The position numbers were made by a program, and so were the translations under genes. From NCBI GenBank assembly GCA_016946835.1, contig JACVTC010000120.1, positions 406,501 to 470,500 on the forward strand: a stretch of DNA of 64,000 nt, read 5' to 3'. Positions 11,191-23,256 of the stretch are shown here, piece after piece. Within the stretch, counting starts at the first letter, position 1; each line of letters begins with the position of its first letter. Source of the DNA: Neocallimastix lanati (nom. inval.) (Eukaryota; Neocallimastigomycota; Neocallimastigomycetes; Neocallimastigales; Neocallimastigaceae). Below the pieces are notes generated by a model that was not told where the DNA came from, ran no database searches, and was given only the letters and a program-made list of their open reading frames with translations.

Positions 11191-12700
11191 TTTTATGAAT
11201 GGAAATATTCTTTCGACCGCTGGTGAAAAACCTATGAATTAAAGTTGTAGAGAAAATAGATTACCTATTCACAATTACAGATGAATTGTAATTATTCATA
11301 ATTTATTATAGTAACAATTATGAAACAATTTTATATAATCTAGGAAAATATTACAAAGAAACATCATCTAAAAATTTCAAAATTTTAAAATTGTCCTCAC
11401 TAAATATAAAGGTGAAAGTATTATATTTCGATTGAAAATTTTACTAAGACTTTCAAATCTCTTAAATCATATTAATAAAACAGTTATTATATGATCAAAG
11501 TTACCTTATAAGACATTAATGTCTTTAGAAAATGAAATATACAAAAATTTAATAGAACTAATTTTATTTGAAGGAATAATGAAAATTACCCCAATTAATT
11601 ATAAACAAGATCTTGATAATTGCCTCAAGGAAAATGTAAATAAACCACCAAAAGAATAGGCCATAAATCAACAAGTATTTGAAAAATCAATCCAATATTC
11701 TATTAACAGGAACAAAACTAAAGTTGGAAATTTTAGAATAAAGGATTATTGAGAAAAAATATAAAGAATTTACTTTTAATGGTATAACAAATAGAAATTA
11801 GTTAAACAAAATTATAGATATTCAATAATTATAAAGGAATTAAATATCGAACACAAGATAAAATAATATTTAGCTAATTTTTCTTCACTATTTGAATACA
11901 TTTTCCTTTTTGATCTTAAAAATACTTATTTTCTTCTAAGTAAATATAATTATAACTGTAAATATATAGTGCATTTGTTTTTGATAAGCGAATGGTGAGT
12001 TCCAAGTTTTGGTTTTATTAATGCACTAAAAAACTTCCAACAAATTTTAAACATGATTAAATAATGAAGTTGATGTATACTTTAATAATTGTTCATATTC
12101 ATAGCTATATTTATAAAAAATGAATAAATAATTATAAATGTGCTTAATAAAGATTCAAGAAATAACATTTGTTTGTAAACAGCTAAAATGCCTTTTTTTA
12201 TAGAGAAGACAAATATTTATTTATGCTTTAAGATTAAAGATATTTTAATTATTTCCAAAAATATTAACTTAATCAAAAATATTAATACTAACTAATAATA
12301 ATGATACCAAAAAGAATAGAATAAAATCTGCTCAATAAATTACAAGTCTCTTTAATTATTTAAAGAATTTATTTCCAACATTATTAATAAATTCAATTAA
12401 CTTTAGGAAAACACATTTATTAAAACATAGAAACATAGATAACAAAGAAAAATAATGTACTAAGGAATTCAATCAATGAAATTAGTAATATCTGGTCTTG
12501 GTCTACTTTAACTGGATAATCATTTTCTTATTTTCACAAATTCTTCAGAGTATGAAAGTAATAAAAATAATGAATTTGATATATAAAATTATAATTATAA
12601 AAATAACAAAAGTAATAATGTTACTATTATTAAAATCAAGAGACAACAGACATCAAAAGAAATATTTTAGAAATAAAATTACAAAAATATCAAAAATTTA
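11190..12700 (+). pseudogene. Decayed Ty3/gypsy pol, first copy (RT core)
   Basis: The plus strand around 11,900-12,070 retains FDLKNTYFLLSKYNYNCKYI, the palm start of a gypsy RT, then PSFGFINALKNFQQILN, which matches the PFGL-NAP-FQ motif. At 12,130-12,240 INVLNKDSRNNICL and TAKMPFF correspond to the helix and KC-F motif before the connection domain. The catalytic YxDD is not legible. Asn/Lys-rich remnants lie at 12,540-12,700. Heavily mutated, with many stops; it probably belonged with the gag at 7.1 kb or a similar element. Confidence 0.55.
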
Positions 12701-13199
12701 AAAGATATATAAAATTTTAAAAACAGCTCTCCATAATTACTAAGTCTATCTTTATTAGAAACTAGAATAAAAACTAAAATAAATAGTAAAAATAATATTA
12801 TATTCTTTCAAATTCTTACTAAGTATTATTGAAAGCCGTAATATATCAAATGTATATTTAATAAAACAAAATATCTCAATAATACAAAAATTTTTAATTA
12901 ATTGTAAAAATAAAATAAGACTAAAAATGAAATTAAAATAATACTTATATATAATATTATAATAAAAGAATACAACACAATTTTGAAATTAAAAATAAAT
13001 ATTAAATTAACAATAAGTAATAAAGTTAAATAATTGATAATATAAATTCATATAATTATTGTAATCGTTGACAGAAATATTCAAAAGATATACATAATTT
13101 TAAATGAATCGGCTGAAAGAAATTTATTGTAATAATTTTATAAAATTACTAAAATAATAAATAAATGAATTATTCTTCATTTATAATCATTGATGTAAT

Positions 13200-14600
13200 T
13201 TCAGGAGATTAAGAAAATTAATTCAAAAAACTTCAGAGAAAATAATAAATGCTATTCAAAATGCAATTAGAAAAAAATTTAAAAAATTTATTAAATAACA
13301 TGTACATGTCAAAATTACTCTCTCAATTAAAAACGGTTAACTTAATTTATCATTGAATTCCAACTTCAAAAATCCAATATAAACTTTCTAAAGAAAACTC
13401 AATTATATTAAAAATGAAATATTAATATTTTTAGATATAAAAAGATTAAATCAATCATTACATTCTCCTTATGCATTCCTAGAGTCCTATTAGTACAAAA
13501 TAAGTATGGAAAATGAAAAATTTTGATCTATTAAAAATTATGTTCTTCCATTTATAGATGAACTGATGATCATTTATAAAAAGAGTAAAAAATTTTCAGG
13601 TATATTTTTTTTCAATGTATCATCAAATAACTTGTTATGAATAATAAATATATAGTTTAATCTTTTCCAATGAAATATAGATTATTACAATATTTTATGA
13701 TGTCTTTTTTAATCAATACACCATAATTCATTCAATTCATTTAGGACTAAGATAGATTATTTTAATATTAATTATTTATTAAACATTTGTAAAAAATGAA
13801 TCATTCCATTATTTCAATTACTAAAAATAATACAATATTTTGGAGTAAATTAAATTATATGAAAATTATAAAAAATGTTTATTAAAGGACTCTATTTTAT
13901 CATTTCTGAATTTTATAAACTATTTAAACGAACAGATACAATCTTAAAAAATTTGACAGTTTATTCTTACAAATAGAAGATGATAGTATAGAGAAATATT
14001 ATATACTTTGTAAATAAAATTAATTGAGAAAAATTATTCTATTGCCGATTTAAAAAGATTACAATAATCTACTGATTGAAAAAATTCAGAGAATACTTAA
14101 TAAGTAGTAAATATACAATATTTATAGCCAACAATTAATCATTATTAGATTTTTCTATAGTCCTAATAAAGATATATATTAAAACAAATTATATCCTATT
14201 AAAAGATTTTAACAAATATGATATTAAAAGTGAAAGTTTTTGAGAGGTTTTACCTATTATATACTACTATCGAAATCTAATTAAATTATATATTGTATTA
14301 ATGCCATATTAAGTGAAATTAACCAATAAGATTTAGATTACTAGAATGTAAAAGAAAATATTTTCGAAAGCAATTATTTAATTATTAATACATTATAAAT
14401 AATTCATTTATATTTTTCAATTAAATTATTTTATTGAAAGGGCACATTATGATATTCTATTAATTGAATTTAAAATAATAATGTTCCTAAATTTAACAGT
14501 AAGAACTATTACTAGTAATAACAAAAGATGTATGTCCGCCATTAAGGAAAAAGAAAAATCTACCTTAAGAATAATATAATTATATTACAGACATAGAATT
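13200..14600 (+). pseudogene. Decayed Ty3/gypsy pol, second copy (RT)
   Basis: A second RT starts again at its N-terminal motif: LHSPYAFLESY at about 13,455, then YVLPFIDELMIIYKKSKKFS near 13,545 (the YPLP-IDEL motif of gypsy RT) and NIQYFG-type remnants near 13,830. Because the first copy at 11.9 kb already passed these motifs, this is a separate element and not a continuation. No open frame of useful length survives. Confidence 0.5.
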
Positions 14601-14639
14601 TGGAATGAGTTTAAATCTAGGATCTAATAAATATTCAAA

Positions 14640-15110
14640 ATAATGAATATAAATAAATGAATAACTTTGCAAATGAAATTTTCTTTATTTTAAATAGAGT
14701 GTTACGAAATTACTATCTTTCTTATTGTAAACTTTTTGAACCGATACTATTTGTTTCTTTATTTTTGAAATAACTGGAAAAAATATTTCATATACTAACA
14801 TATTATCAAAAGGATCATACATATAGTTAGACAAACTTCCAGAAATGTCCTTATTCTTTAATTTCTTTATAATTTCAAATCTTACGTATCAATCAAAGTT
14901 ATTTATTGTTAAAAAGTGTATTATATTATATTATATTTCTCCATCATAAATAATTATCATAATTAAGTTTGATTGATCTATTGGTATATTTAGAATAATT
15001 AAAAGTAATAGCGTCTAAATTACCATAGGTAATTTTGTTAGTCAACATTTTATTGATTGATTTTGAGTTCACCTTCTCGATTTATATTATTTGTTTTTAA
15101 TTTATTTGAA
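14640..15110 (-). pseudogene. Copia gag fragment
   Basis: The minus strand encodes AITFNYSKYTNRSIKLNYDN, then TINNFDxYVRFEIIKKLKNK and DISGSLSNYMYDPFDNMLVYE. This aligns with the N-terminal half of the Gags of copia A and D (FNYSENFNHVTEL, SINNLDSYI, DIRGNLNDYIADKF). Two frame changes are needed. The fragment has no pol or LTR beside it. Confidence 0.65.
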
Positions 15111-15850
15111 CTTAATATTTATTTAGCTTGATTTATTCAAAAACTAAATATTAATATACAATTTTTTATTTATTTTTTAGTATATTTTTAAATATTATAT
15201 CTATATAAATATTATTATTATATATTATTAATTAAATATATAATAAATTTTACAAAAAACTTTAATTATGTTCTATTGCGAAAATAATGCTTATTTTATT
15301 AAATTTAATTATTTTTTTATTGATCATATGTAAATTATATATTCTTTTATTAATGAAAAATTTTAAACAACATTAGATATCAATTTAATAAAGAATTATT
15401 TTAATATTATTTGATAATAATATTATTGACTTAATATTAATATTTATAATAATAGTTAATTGATGAAAAATATTAATAATTTATATATTTTAAAAATTAA
15501 CATTAGTAATATATTATATAATAATAATAATAATTTTATAACTTTAACAAATAAATATAAATATTTAAAATATATTTTAATTTGTGTTATTAATTAACAA
15601 AAATTAATAAACTCTAAATAAGTTTATATAATTTTTTAATTATTAAAACATTTCGTAAACTTAACCAAGTAGGTTTATCGAGCTATAATTATTAAAGCTA
15701 TTTTAATAAAACATTTTTCATTATAAATATATTTATGTAATAGTGCATTTTCAAACTTTTATAAATAAATTACATTATGCAAATATCAATAAATTTATTT
15801 TATATTATTTAATAAATATATATATTTTTGAAAATATATTTAAGGTAAAT
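15111..15850. other. AT-rich spacer
   Basis: Low-complexity A/T sequence between the gag scrap and the RNA polymerase fossil. If the polymerase C-terminus (trigger-loop side) ever lay here it is no longer legible. Confidence 0.5.
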
Positions 15851-17400
15851 TTATAAATTTCAAATAAAAGTTAACGCCATAATTACATATGGCGTTAAGC
15901 AATCGAGTTTGATTATTGCCATTAATAACACAGAATAGAATTCTTTTTGAACTAATATTGTATTTTCAAAAGATAAATTTAGGCTTAATGGAAGTAAAAG
16001 AGTAAAAGAGATCTCAAATACAACATCTGGAATATCTACAAGGCTTTCATGAATTATAAAGAAATATTCATTCAAAGAGAATTCTCCTTTTTGCAAATCA
16101 AAGTCCTTTTGCGATGTGTAACGGCTTTACTTTAGACTTATAATACTTGCGAAAATCAGTTCATTTTATTTTGATATTTTCAGTTATTTACAAATTTTTT
16201 TGATTATGTCAGAATCGACAAAATCATTATGTCTCCTCATATTATAGATTCCTACTAAAGTATCTTAAATAAACTTGAACATAAATGAACAGTTTTTAAA
16301 AGAACGAATAATATTAGCAATATTTAATTTTATTTAGTTCCGTTTAGCTTCATCACTAGAATATGTCCATTTCATCCCCATCAAAAACTACTTGGAAACG
16401 CTTGCAATGAGCGGTTAAATTGAAATGAAACAACTACTTGGATAATAACAAACTGCAAGAAACGAAATAATTTGAATATCAGTTGTTTATTAATAATAAC
16501 CATAATAATAATGTTTATATACAAACGGAATCAATGAATTTCTTAAGAATTAATATGTAATCCAATGAAGTATCAATATTTTATACGATTACACTCCTAA
16601 AACAAAGGTTTTGTTGTTTTGCTAAACACATACTTTTAAATACTCCTGTTTTTTAAAATAATATCTGTTCTTTATGTATCTTCTTCTGTATCTACTGTTT
16701 CATGAAATCCTATTATTTTTGGAAATAAAATTATTATATATAGAAATACTATGTGTCCACCCAGTATTTCCAATTAATATAGAAAATAAAAAAGGTAATC
16801 ATAAATAATATCCCAATATTGTTTATAAATACTTTTTCATTTTCTTTTAAATCAATGGATCATTCGTAAATTTTAATAACAAACTTTTCTGCATATTTTC
16901 ATCAATGATTAAATTTTTAATTGCCAAAAGAAATTCATATTCTGAATAAGTTATCCTTTTTTGCTTTTTGTTACTTCTTCTTTCAATATCCGAACTGTTT
17001 ACTACATTTTTTTTATGAAATGAAAACGAGGCGGGAATTATTCGCTTTTTGCATCAAATAGATTTTTCCATTATTTGATTTTTTTATATTTGTTAAATAC
17101 AAGGCGGTATTTCTTTAAATAAAATATTTATAAATAAAGGATGTACAAATCTACTATTAAGTGATATTCTTCCTAAATGACCTGGACATTCCATAATTGA
17201 CTTATATGCTTATATTGTTTATAAATAATTGTAGTTCCAATGTATAAACAGTGTTATTATCTACTAATACATGTTTTAAGAATATTAAGACTGAATTATA
17301 TTCCAAATTATTATTGTCATAGAGTTTCAAAATAAAAGGAATGAACTATTAATAATAAAAGAATAATAAATAAATAATAAATAAGCGCCTACTCAATATT
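15850..17400 (-). pseudogene. Fossil of a multisubunit RNA polymerase largest subunit (beta-prime/Rpb1 family)
   Basis: On the minus strand four family signatures occur in the correct N-to-C order. ECPGHLGRISL with VHPLFIN (17,120-17,194) matches the clamp CPGHFGHIEL motif. SVIV-x-NIDTSLDYI (16,551-16,595) matches the 'VDFS-R-VI-PDP-L' switch/active-centre region. FDGDEMDIF (16,360-16,386) is the NADFDGDEMN catalytic magnesium motif. DTLVGIYNMRRHNDFVD (about 16,210-16,262) matches the QDTL-G---LTRRD-F funnel motif. These proteins transcribe DNA. The reading needs several frame changes and in-frame stops, and the catalytic N-A-D is degraded, so it is dead. Spacing between the second and third motifs is about 66 residues, against roughly 115-130 in cellular enzymes from memory. 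That could be decay or a compact virus- or plasmid-type enzyme. No CxxC finger is seen before CPGH. No neighbouring gene supports a host locus. Confidence 0.7.
15871..15898. repeat. Perfect 11-bp inverted repeat
   Basis: TTAACGCCATA and TATGGCGTTAA are separated by 6 nt. The arms are GC-richer than the background. The hairpin lies at the end of the RNA polymerase fossil and may simply mark a rearrangement. Confidence 0.6.
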
Positions 17401-17925
17401 AATCGAAACAAATCGAATAAAGACTTATTGAATTAGTTTTAATTTATTTTATAAAATTATTTAATTTTAGATTTGTTTTTGTTAATTTTATATTGAATCT
17501 ATGTATAATTAGACAGAAATAGTATATTAGAATATAATTAGGAAAAAATAAAAATACATGAAATTTTTTATTGATTAAAAAGGAATGTAGTTGTTAACTA
17601 TTTTAAAGTTAATAAAAAAGAAAAGAAATTTTAATAAAAGAGATATTAATGAAAAGAAGTTTTTAAAAAAGAACACGTTCTAAATTAAGATTAATAATAA
17701 TGAAAGTAACAAAATGAAAAATGATAAAATTAAATATAACGAATTTAAATGTAATATAAATAATATTAATATATTTAATAATATTATACACAAAATTAAT
17801 AGTGAAAATAATATCATGGAAAATAAATTGAATGTAAGTTATATAGTATTTCAAACTGAATAAGATAATAAACATAATTTTCATAATAATAATAATCATA
17901 TTAATGTTAATGATGTTTATATACA
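17400..17925. other. AT-rich spacer with Asn-coding repeats
   Basis: AT-rich sequence. From about 17,690 the plus strand is dominated by Asn/Ile/Lys codons such as occur in copia or gypsy linkers, but stops are frequent. The hydrophobic ORF on the minus strand is a shadow of this tract. Confidence 0.4.
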
Positions 17926-18385
17926 TTATTTAGAACTTATCATTCTTCTTCCAATGAAAAAGTTGAAAAAAGGAATAGAGAGATAGTCAAATACATTTAA
18001 ATACTTAATACCAATTAAAAGAATTAAGTAAACAAAATCAAGAATAGGATGATATTTTATCTAATGCATTTAAGTTTTATGAACAACAAAAAATGGAGTT
18101 ACTAAATTTTGTAATTTTGAATTTCTTAATGATGGGAAAGATTTACAATCCTTTGAATTAGAAATTAGTATTGAAGAATCCGAAGAAGGATAAATTTCGT
18201 ACAAAATATTCATTTTGTACGAAAATTTAATTGGATTTCTGAAACTATCAAAAATATTGAAACTTGTTTGACCCTTATTACATTGAACCATTAAAAATAG
18301 TTTAACAACAATACAGTTACAGTATTTGACCCTTATAAGAATGAAATTGTTGTAAGAAACATTCATCTTAAAAACGTAATTCTTC
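17926..18385 (+). pseudogene. Gypsy integrase C-terminal fragment
   Basis: YHSSSNEKVEKRNREIVKY at about 17,938 matches the YHP-SNG--ER-NR motif that ends the gypsy integrase core. Near 18,270-18,385 the sequence encodes FDPYYIEPLKIV and, in another frame, FDPYKNEIVVRNIHLKNV. This parallels the better preserved minus-strand tail at 19.4 kb (LDPYFVEPYQVV ... VHLKNII), a chromodomain-region-like C-terminus that contacts target DNA. Several frame changes. It may be the 3' end of the 13.2-kb element. Confidence 0.6.
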
Positions 18386-19390
18386 TATATATTAGTAATT
18401 TCCTAAATTATAATGAATAAAATAGTTATAATAATAATAATAATATAAATTTACTCATGTATATTTGATTAAAAATATAAATATTTAATAATAGTAATAG
18501 TACAATAATTACTATATTAATATGCTTCCAGACTTCAAGGGATAAAGTCTAAGATTTGTAGGTGCGTCTTGCTGCTATAAATAAAAATAGTTTAAAATAA
18601 CAAAAATACTATTTAGAAAATTATTAATATATATATTTATTATTGAAAATTATTTTTTTATGATGAATATTAATATATATTATAAATAAAAATTTATTAT
18701 TAATAATTATAAAAATATATAATTAAATAATAATGTTATTAAATAATTTATGAGTATATAGTAAAAAATAATTATATTAATTAGAATATCTGTTGAATGT
18801 TAATTGTTTTATGATATATTATTATTAATACAGTTCTAGATATATTGAATGATATGAATTAATAATTATAAGTGAAAATTCATAAATATTTATATTTATT
18901 AATTAGTTTAATATTACGAGAAATAATATTTAAAAAATTAGTTATAATATAAAAATAAAAATGATTTATAAATAAATATTTTTAAATAAATAATATAATA
19001 ATAATATGTATTTTTATTTATTATAAAATAATAAATAAAATAATAAATAAAATAATTAATAAATAAATTTAATTAATTGTTCTTGTGATAAAAATAAACT
19101 ATTAAATGAATATAAATATTAATAATTATTATTAAATAAAATTTTTAATAACTATATAAATATAAATATAAAATAATAAGAATATAATTAAAACATTGAT
19201 TTATGTTTTAAAATTTTTATTAATTATAAATATAATTAATAGATAGAAATCAAGCCACATATTGAAATTGTTGTAAAATCATTAGATTTAAATTTGATTT
19301 ATGACATTAATTTATGTTTGAATAATAAAAACTATTTTATATTAATTAAGGTTTAAATATTTCATTTTATATCATTCGTACCACCTTAAG
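18386..19390. other. AT-rich stretch
   Basis: No gene. A short less AT-rich island at about 18,525-18,580 does not match anything I recognise. LTRs of the flanking gypsy relics would be expected here, but no pair could be aligned by eye. Confidence 0.45.
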
Positions 19391-19396
19391 ATACAA

Positions 19397-20180
19397 CTAT
19401 ACCATGGTTGTGTTAAACTTGATAATATTTTTAAGGTGTACTGGTCGTTCTAAGCATGTATGTGTGTTAGGATCCATAAATTGAACTGTATTAAATTTCT
19501 TTTTAACTACTTGATAAGGTTCAACAAAATAAGGGTCCAATTTATATCTCGAAAAGTTCCTTATTTTAACTATATCGCTTATTTTTATTTCATTTTGTTT
19601 ATTAAAACTTGTTTCTTTTTCTCTTTTAGTTTTCCAATATTTATTATTTTTATTGATGTTATTACAGGCATTTATAACCCATATATAATGATCCATAAAT
19701 TTTTCAATTAACTTTTCTTCTTGAGTTCCTTAAACATAAGGGGTAGGTAAAGTTGTGGATAATTCGAATGGTTGTTGATCTTTCCTACCTTAAACTAGTT
19801 CAAAACTGGAATATTTTGTCACTTTTTGAAGTTCTTAAAGCCTATAAAGCAGAAGGTAAAAGCATATCCCATTCTCTTTCTTTATTTCCTAAAAGTCTTA
19901 GTAATTTTTCGATTTTTCGATTTTTCGATTTCTATTTTCTGTTAAGCCATTAGATTCTGGGTGATAAGTAACAGTAAATTTTATATATACGTCAAATAGA
20001 TCTTTTATGTACCTTGATTTTTCCCTCGAAATTTTTAAATTAGAAATAATTTTGAAATTTTTAATTTTTTTGTCTAAATTTATTTTTGAATATTTTACAT
20101 TAGAAATTTTTAGATTTTCATTTTTATTAAAATTTTCTGATTTCATAATATCTTCATTTTCTGGTTTTCAATTGTCCTTA
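19397..20180 (-). pseudogene. Gypsy integrase, truncated: core end and C-terminus
   Basis: The minus strand carries FTVTYHPESNGLTENRNR at about 19,925-19,975, the end of the integrase catalytic core. After frame changes comes a 99-residue C-terminal piece (19,397-19,696) with KISDIVKIRNFSRYKLDPYF and RPVHLKNIIKFN. The HHCC finger and the first two catalytic aspartates are not found between here and RNase H, so most of the core is deleted. A Lys/Asn/Ile-rich stretch (19,980-20,146) fills the gap. Confidence 0.65.
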
Positions 20181-20218
20181 TTTTCTAAGTCCTTATTCTT
20201 TCCCTTCTGAGATGATAC

Positions 20219-21060
20219 TTACCCTTTTTTAGATATTTCTATCTTACTCTTATTATTAATATTACGATTATTTGACTTAATTCTTGAGAGAGCATCTGCA
20301 AGAGAATTTTTCTTACATTGATGATAGATTATCTTTATTCTTATCATACTAATGGTAATGCACCATCTAATATGCCTCATATTATTAGGTTCTTTATTAT
20401 TAAATAAACCAACTAGAGGTTTATGGTCTGTATATAGTAGTTTTTCAAATTTATTCCTGGAAATATAATATTTAAATTTTTTTCGCACAGAAATATACCG
20501 CAGTACCTTCTAAATCTGTAATACTATTATTTCTTTCTTCTTTTTCTAAGTTCTATTAACAAAATGTACAGGATGTTCTAGTCAATCTTTTTCATTAATT
20601 TGTAATAGTACTCCACCTAAACCATCTTTTAAAGCATCAGTTCTAATTATAAATCGTTTATTATAATCAGGAAAAGCTAAGATAGGAGCTTGAATAATAG
20701 AATATTTTAATTTATCAAAGCTAGATAAGCTAGATTTTTTTTCTTCTGTCTATGTAAATGAAACATTCATTTTTAAAAGTTTATTTAAGGGAGCTGCTAA
20801 CATAGTGAAATTGTTTATATATTTTCTATAACATCCTACAGTACCCATGAAAGATCGTAATTAATTAATATTGCAAAGTCTAATCCAGTTTTTAACAGTA
20901 TTAACCTTGGAATCTATTGTTTTTAAACCTTTATTAGTAACTATATGACCTAAAACTTCAACTTCTTGAAAAAAGGAACATTTTTCAATATTGATTTTTA
21001 TTTCATATTTTCTGAAAATTTCAAAAATTTCAAATACTATGTTTAAATGTTTTAAATGAT
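20219..21060 (-). pseudogene. Gypsy RT connection and RNase H
   Basis: Going down the minus strand, the connection reads like CSFFQEVEVLGHIVTNKGLK and LRSFMGTVGCYRKYINNF (20,830-20,990), then RTDALKDGLGGVLLQINEKD (20,595-20,660; RNase H first Asp). The C-terminal 89 residues are open (20,219-20,488): YTDHKPLVGLFNN, IRWCITIS, NSLADALSR. The last catalytic Asp and the His-rich end are therefore kept. Two or more frameshifts and a stop break the rest. Confidence 0.75.
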
Positions 21061-21066
21061 CTTCTT

Positions 21067-21495
21067 TTATTTAGAAAATATTAAAATGTCATCAATAAAA
21101 ACAAATACACATTTACCCAATAATTCAAAGAGAATACGATTCATTTCTTTTTGGAAAGTAGCTGGAGCGCCAGTAAATCCAAAGAGTATAACTTTGTAGA
21201 CAAAATTACCAAATTTAGTTGTAGAACATGTTAAGTCGATTCTATCTTCGTCCATTCTAAATTGATGATAACCAGAGAGGAGATCCAGAGTAGAGAAAAT
21301 TTCCGCACATCCTTGACTATAAAAAATTTCATCAATATTAAGAAGGGAATAAGAATCTGGTACTGTCATAGCATTTAACTTACAGTAGTTAGAACACAAT
21401 CTCCATTTTCCATTTTTCTTTAATACTATAACAATAGGAGAAAACCAGGAAATTTTAGAGTGTTCAATTAATCCCTGATTAATAAGTTTAATCAA
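21067..21495 (-). CDS. Gypsy reverse transcriptase palm/fingers fragment
   Basis: The 142-residue open piece contains WFSPIVIVLKKNGKWRLCSN, SYSLLNIDEIF, FSTLDLLSGYHQFRM, the LFGFTGAPATFQKEMNRIL motif and VFVFIDDILIFSK at the end. The catalytic box is therefore F-I-D-D. It belongs with the protease/gag pieces at higher coordinates and the RNase H below, as one minus-strand element (19.4-23.25 kb). Confidence 0.85.
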   Translation of the reverse strand: MIKLINQGLIEHSKISWFSPIVIVLKKNGKWRLCSNYCKLNAMTVPDSYSLLNIDEIFYSQGCAEIFSTLDLLSGYHQFRMDEDRIDLTCSTTKFGNFVYKVILFGFTGAPATFQKEMNRILFELLGKCVFVFIDDILIFSK

Positions 21496-21569
21496 CTCTT
21501 AAGTATATCCAACTTAATTTTATTTAATTATAAAATTTGCTTTTAAATTGTTTTGCGTTCTTAATAAGT

Positions 21570-22352
21570 TCAATATTGATGAGGATTTAATTTGGAGGGT
21601 GTAAGTTCATCTGTCGAAGTAGTAGTAACATCAATATATATTACTAACATTTCTATTATGACATCCCTAACTTTTGGATCTGATTTTGAATAAAACTTAG
21701 TAGAATGAATATATTTTAAAGGATTCAATACATCTTTCTCTATAATGAAAGATTCATCAGCACTTTTATTAATACGTTTTTTATCTTCTAAATACGAATC
21801 TCCGTTATCCATCAAAAACATTCTTAATGTATTAATACTTTAATTAGGTCCAATATATTCAATAAGACAGGCAATCATTTCCATATCTTGATCTTCCACA
21901 ATAGAAGCGATAATATCAAATTTTTCAACTGAAGTAAAGTGACACAACGATCTTAACATTGGATGAATGAAAAGGTAGTTATCAGCAATTGACTTAAGTC
22001 CCAATAAGAAATCATAATATACGTCTTTATGGTCAATAACACAAAAATACGCAATAAAGGTATAATTACCAATGGAAACTTTCAGTCGAACCACAATAGC
22101 ATTCACGATAGTACTATCACCAAGAGCTTAATAAATTAGGCCTCTACATATACTAACTTGCTCGTAGGTAACAGGTAGACTATTAATATAAGTAGTACTT
22201 ACTAGATTCAAAGTATTTCCAGAATCTATGAGTAATCTTCCTTTGGTATCGTCTACCGATTCACTTTTATTATTGACACCAAAATTTTTATCATCACACA
22301 TATTCATTAATTTTATACTTATTTTTGTCAATATAATTTTTAATTTATTCAT
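21570..22352 (-). pseudogene. Gypsy aspartic protease region
   Basis: GRLLIDSGNTLNLVSTTYIN (22,155-22,245) contains the D-S-G active site of a retropepsin, followed by VRLKVSIGNYTFIAYFCVID and YDFLLGLKSIADNY (21,980-22,106), the second half of the fold (flap and LG--). Two short frames (21,570-21,821 and 21,840-22,106) continue it towards RT with breaks. The protease processes Gag-Pol. Confidence 0.7.
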
Positions 22353-23250
22353 CTTTATTTAATTTATTATCATTAATATTTAAATTTTGAGAAGAATTTA
22401 AATTCTAATTTTAGGTTTTAGTATTTTCCTTTTGGATAAATCAACTTCTACTTCATCTTTCTTTTCTTCATCTTTTTGGAAAATATCGTTTTTAATAGCC
22501 GTATTCGCTTTAGCTTTCCAAATTTCCGTTCCAACATCTAAAGAAAACTCTTTTCTTTTGTCAGCATCAACAAAATATTTCTTCTTCTCAGGAACGTTTT
22601 TTGAATTTAAGGGAGAACATTCACTCTTAGTAGTTTAAATGTTCATTTATGACATTAGCTGAACCACTAGATTCTTCATTAAGCATTCTTTGGTATTTTA
22701 AATATTCAAAATGATTAAATTATGGACAATTGTATTTCTTATGACCTTCTTCGTTACTAATCTGTACTATATATTTACCTTTATTTCCCTCACTATTCAA
22801 ATTATTATTTTTGAAATTATTATCACATGATTCATGAGTGACAATGTTATTATTAAAATTTTTGTTATTATGTGAATTAAATTTTTGATTATTGGAAGAA
22901 TTTTTATTAGAGTTTCCAGTTCTTTTACCACATTCATTTTCAACTTCACCAATTAATTCATCTGTAGAAAAAAGCTTTCGCTAGACTAATTCTTTTTTCC
23001 GCAAGTTTAACACCTTTCCATGCTTCTTTCTTGTTAAAAATTGACTTCAAATGTATATATTGTCATATTCTTAAGTTTATCAATAATGTCTTCTGGATCC
23101 ATATATAAATCATGAGAGTCTAAAAGAGCATCTCTTATTTCTTCTAAAGATGGATAAACAAAACTATTATCCGCATCTTTAGTTACTAATGTATTAAGAA
23201 AATAGATACTTTTACCAATCACTTTAAATTTACAATTATTAAAAATTTCC
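22353..23250 (-). pseudogene. Gypsy gag fragment
   Basis: The minus strand from 23,250 reads IDEEEIFNNCKFKVIGKSIY and then a 62-residue open piece ending KNMTIYTFEVNF (23,034-23,222), like the end of a capsid (YFLNTLV, LEEIRDALL). After a frame change it runs into RKKELV, NECGKRTGN, Asn-rich sequence, and a degraded knuckle (GHKKYNCP at about 22,720-22,760, first cysteines missing). The N-terminus is lost where element 23.25-24.72 kb begins. Confidence 0.55.
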
Positions 23251-23256
23251 TCTTCA

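Noticed and set aside
17663-17926. 87-residue hydrophobic minus ORF
   Set aside because: Entirely Ile/Phe/Tyr/Asn from AT-rich DNA, with no start context and no similarity; the plus strand here is an Asn-rich linker-like tract.
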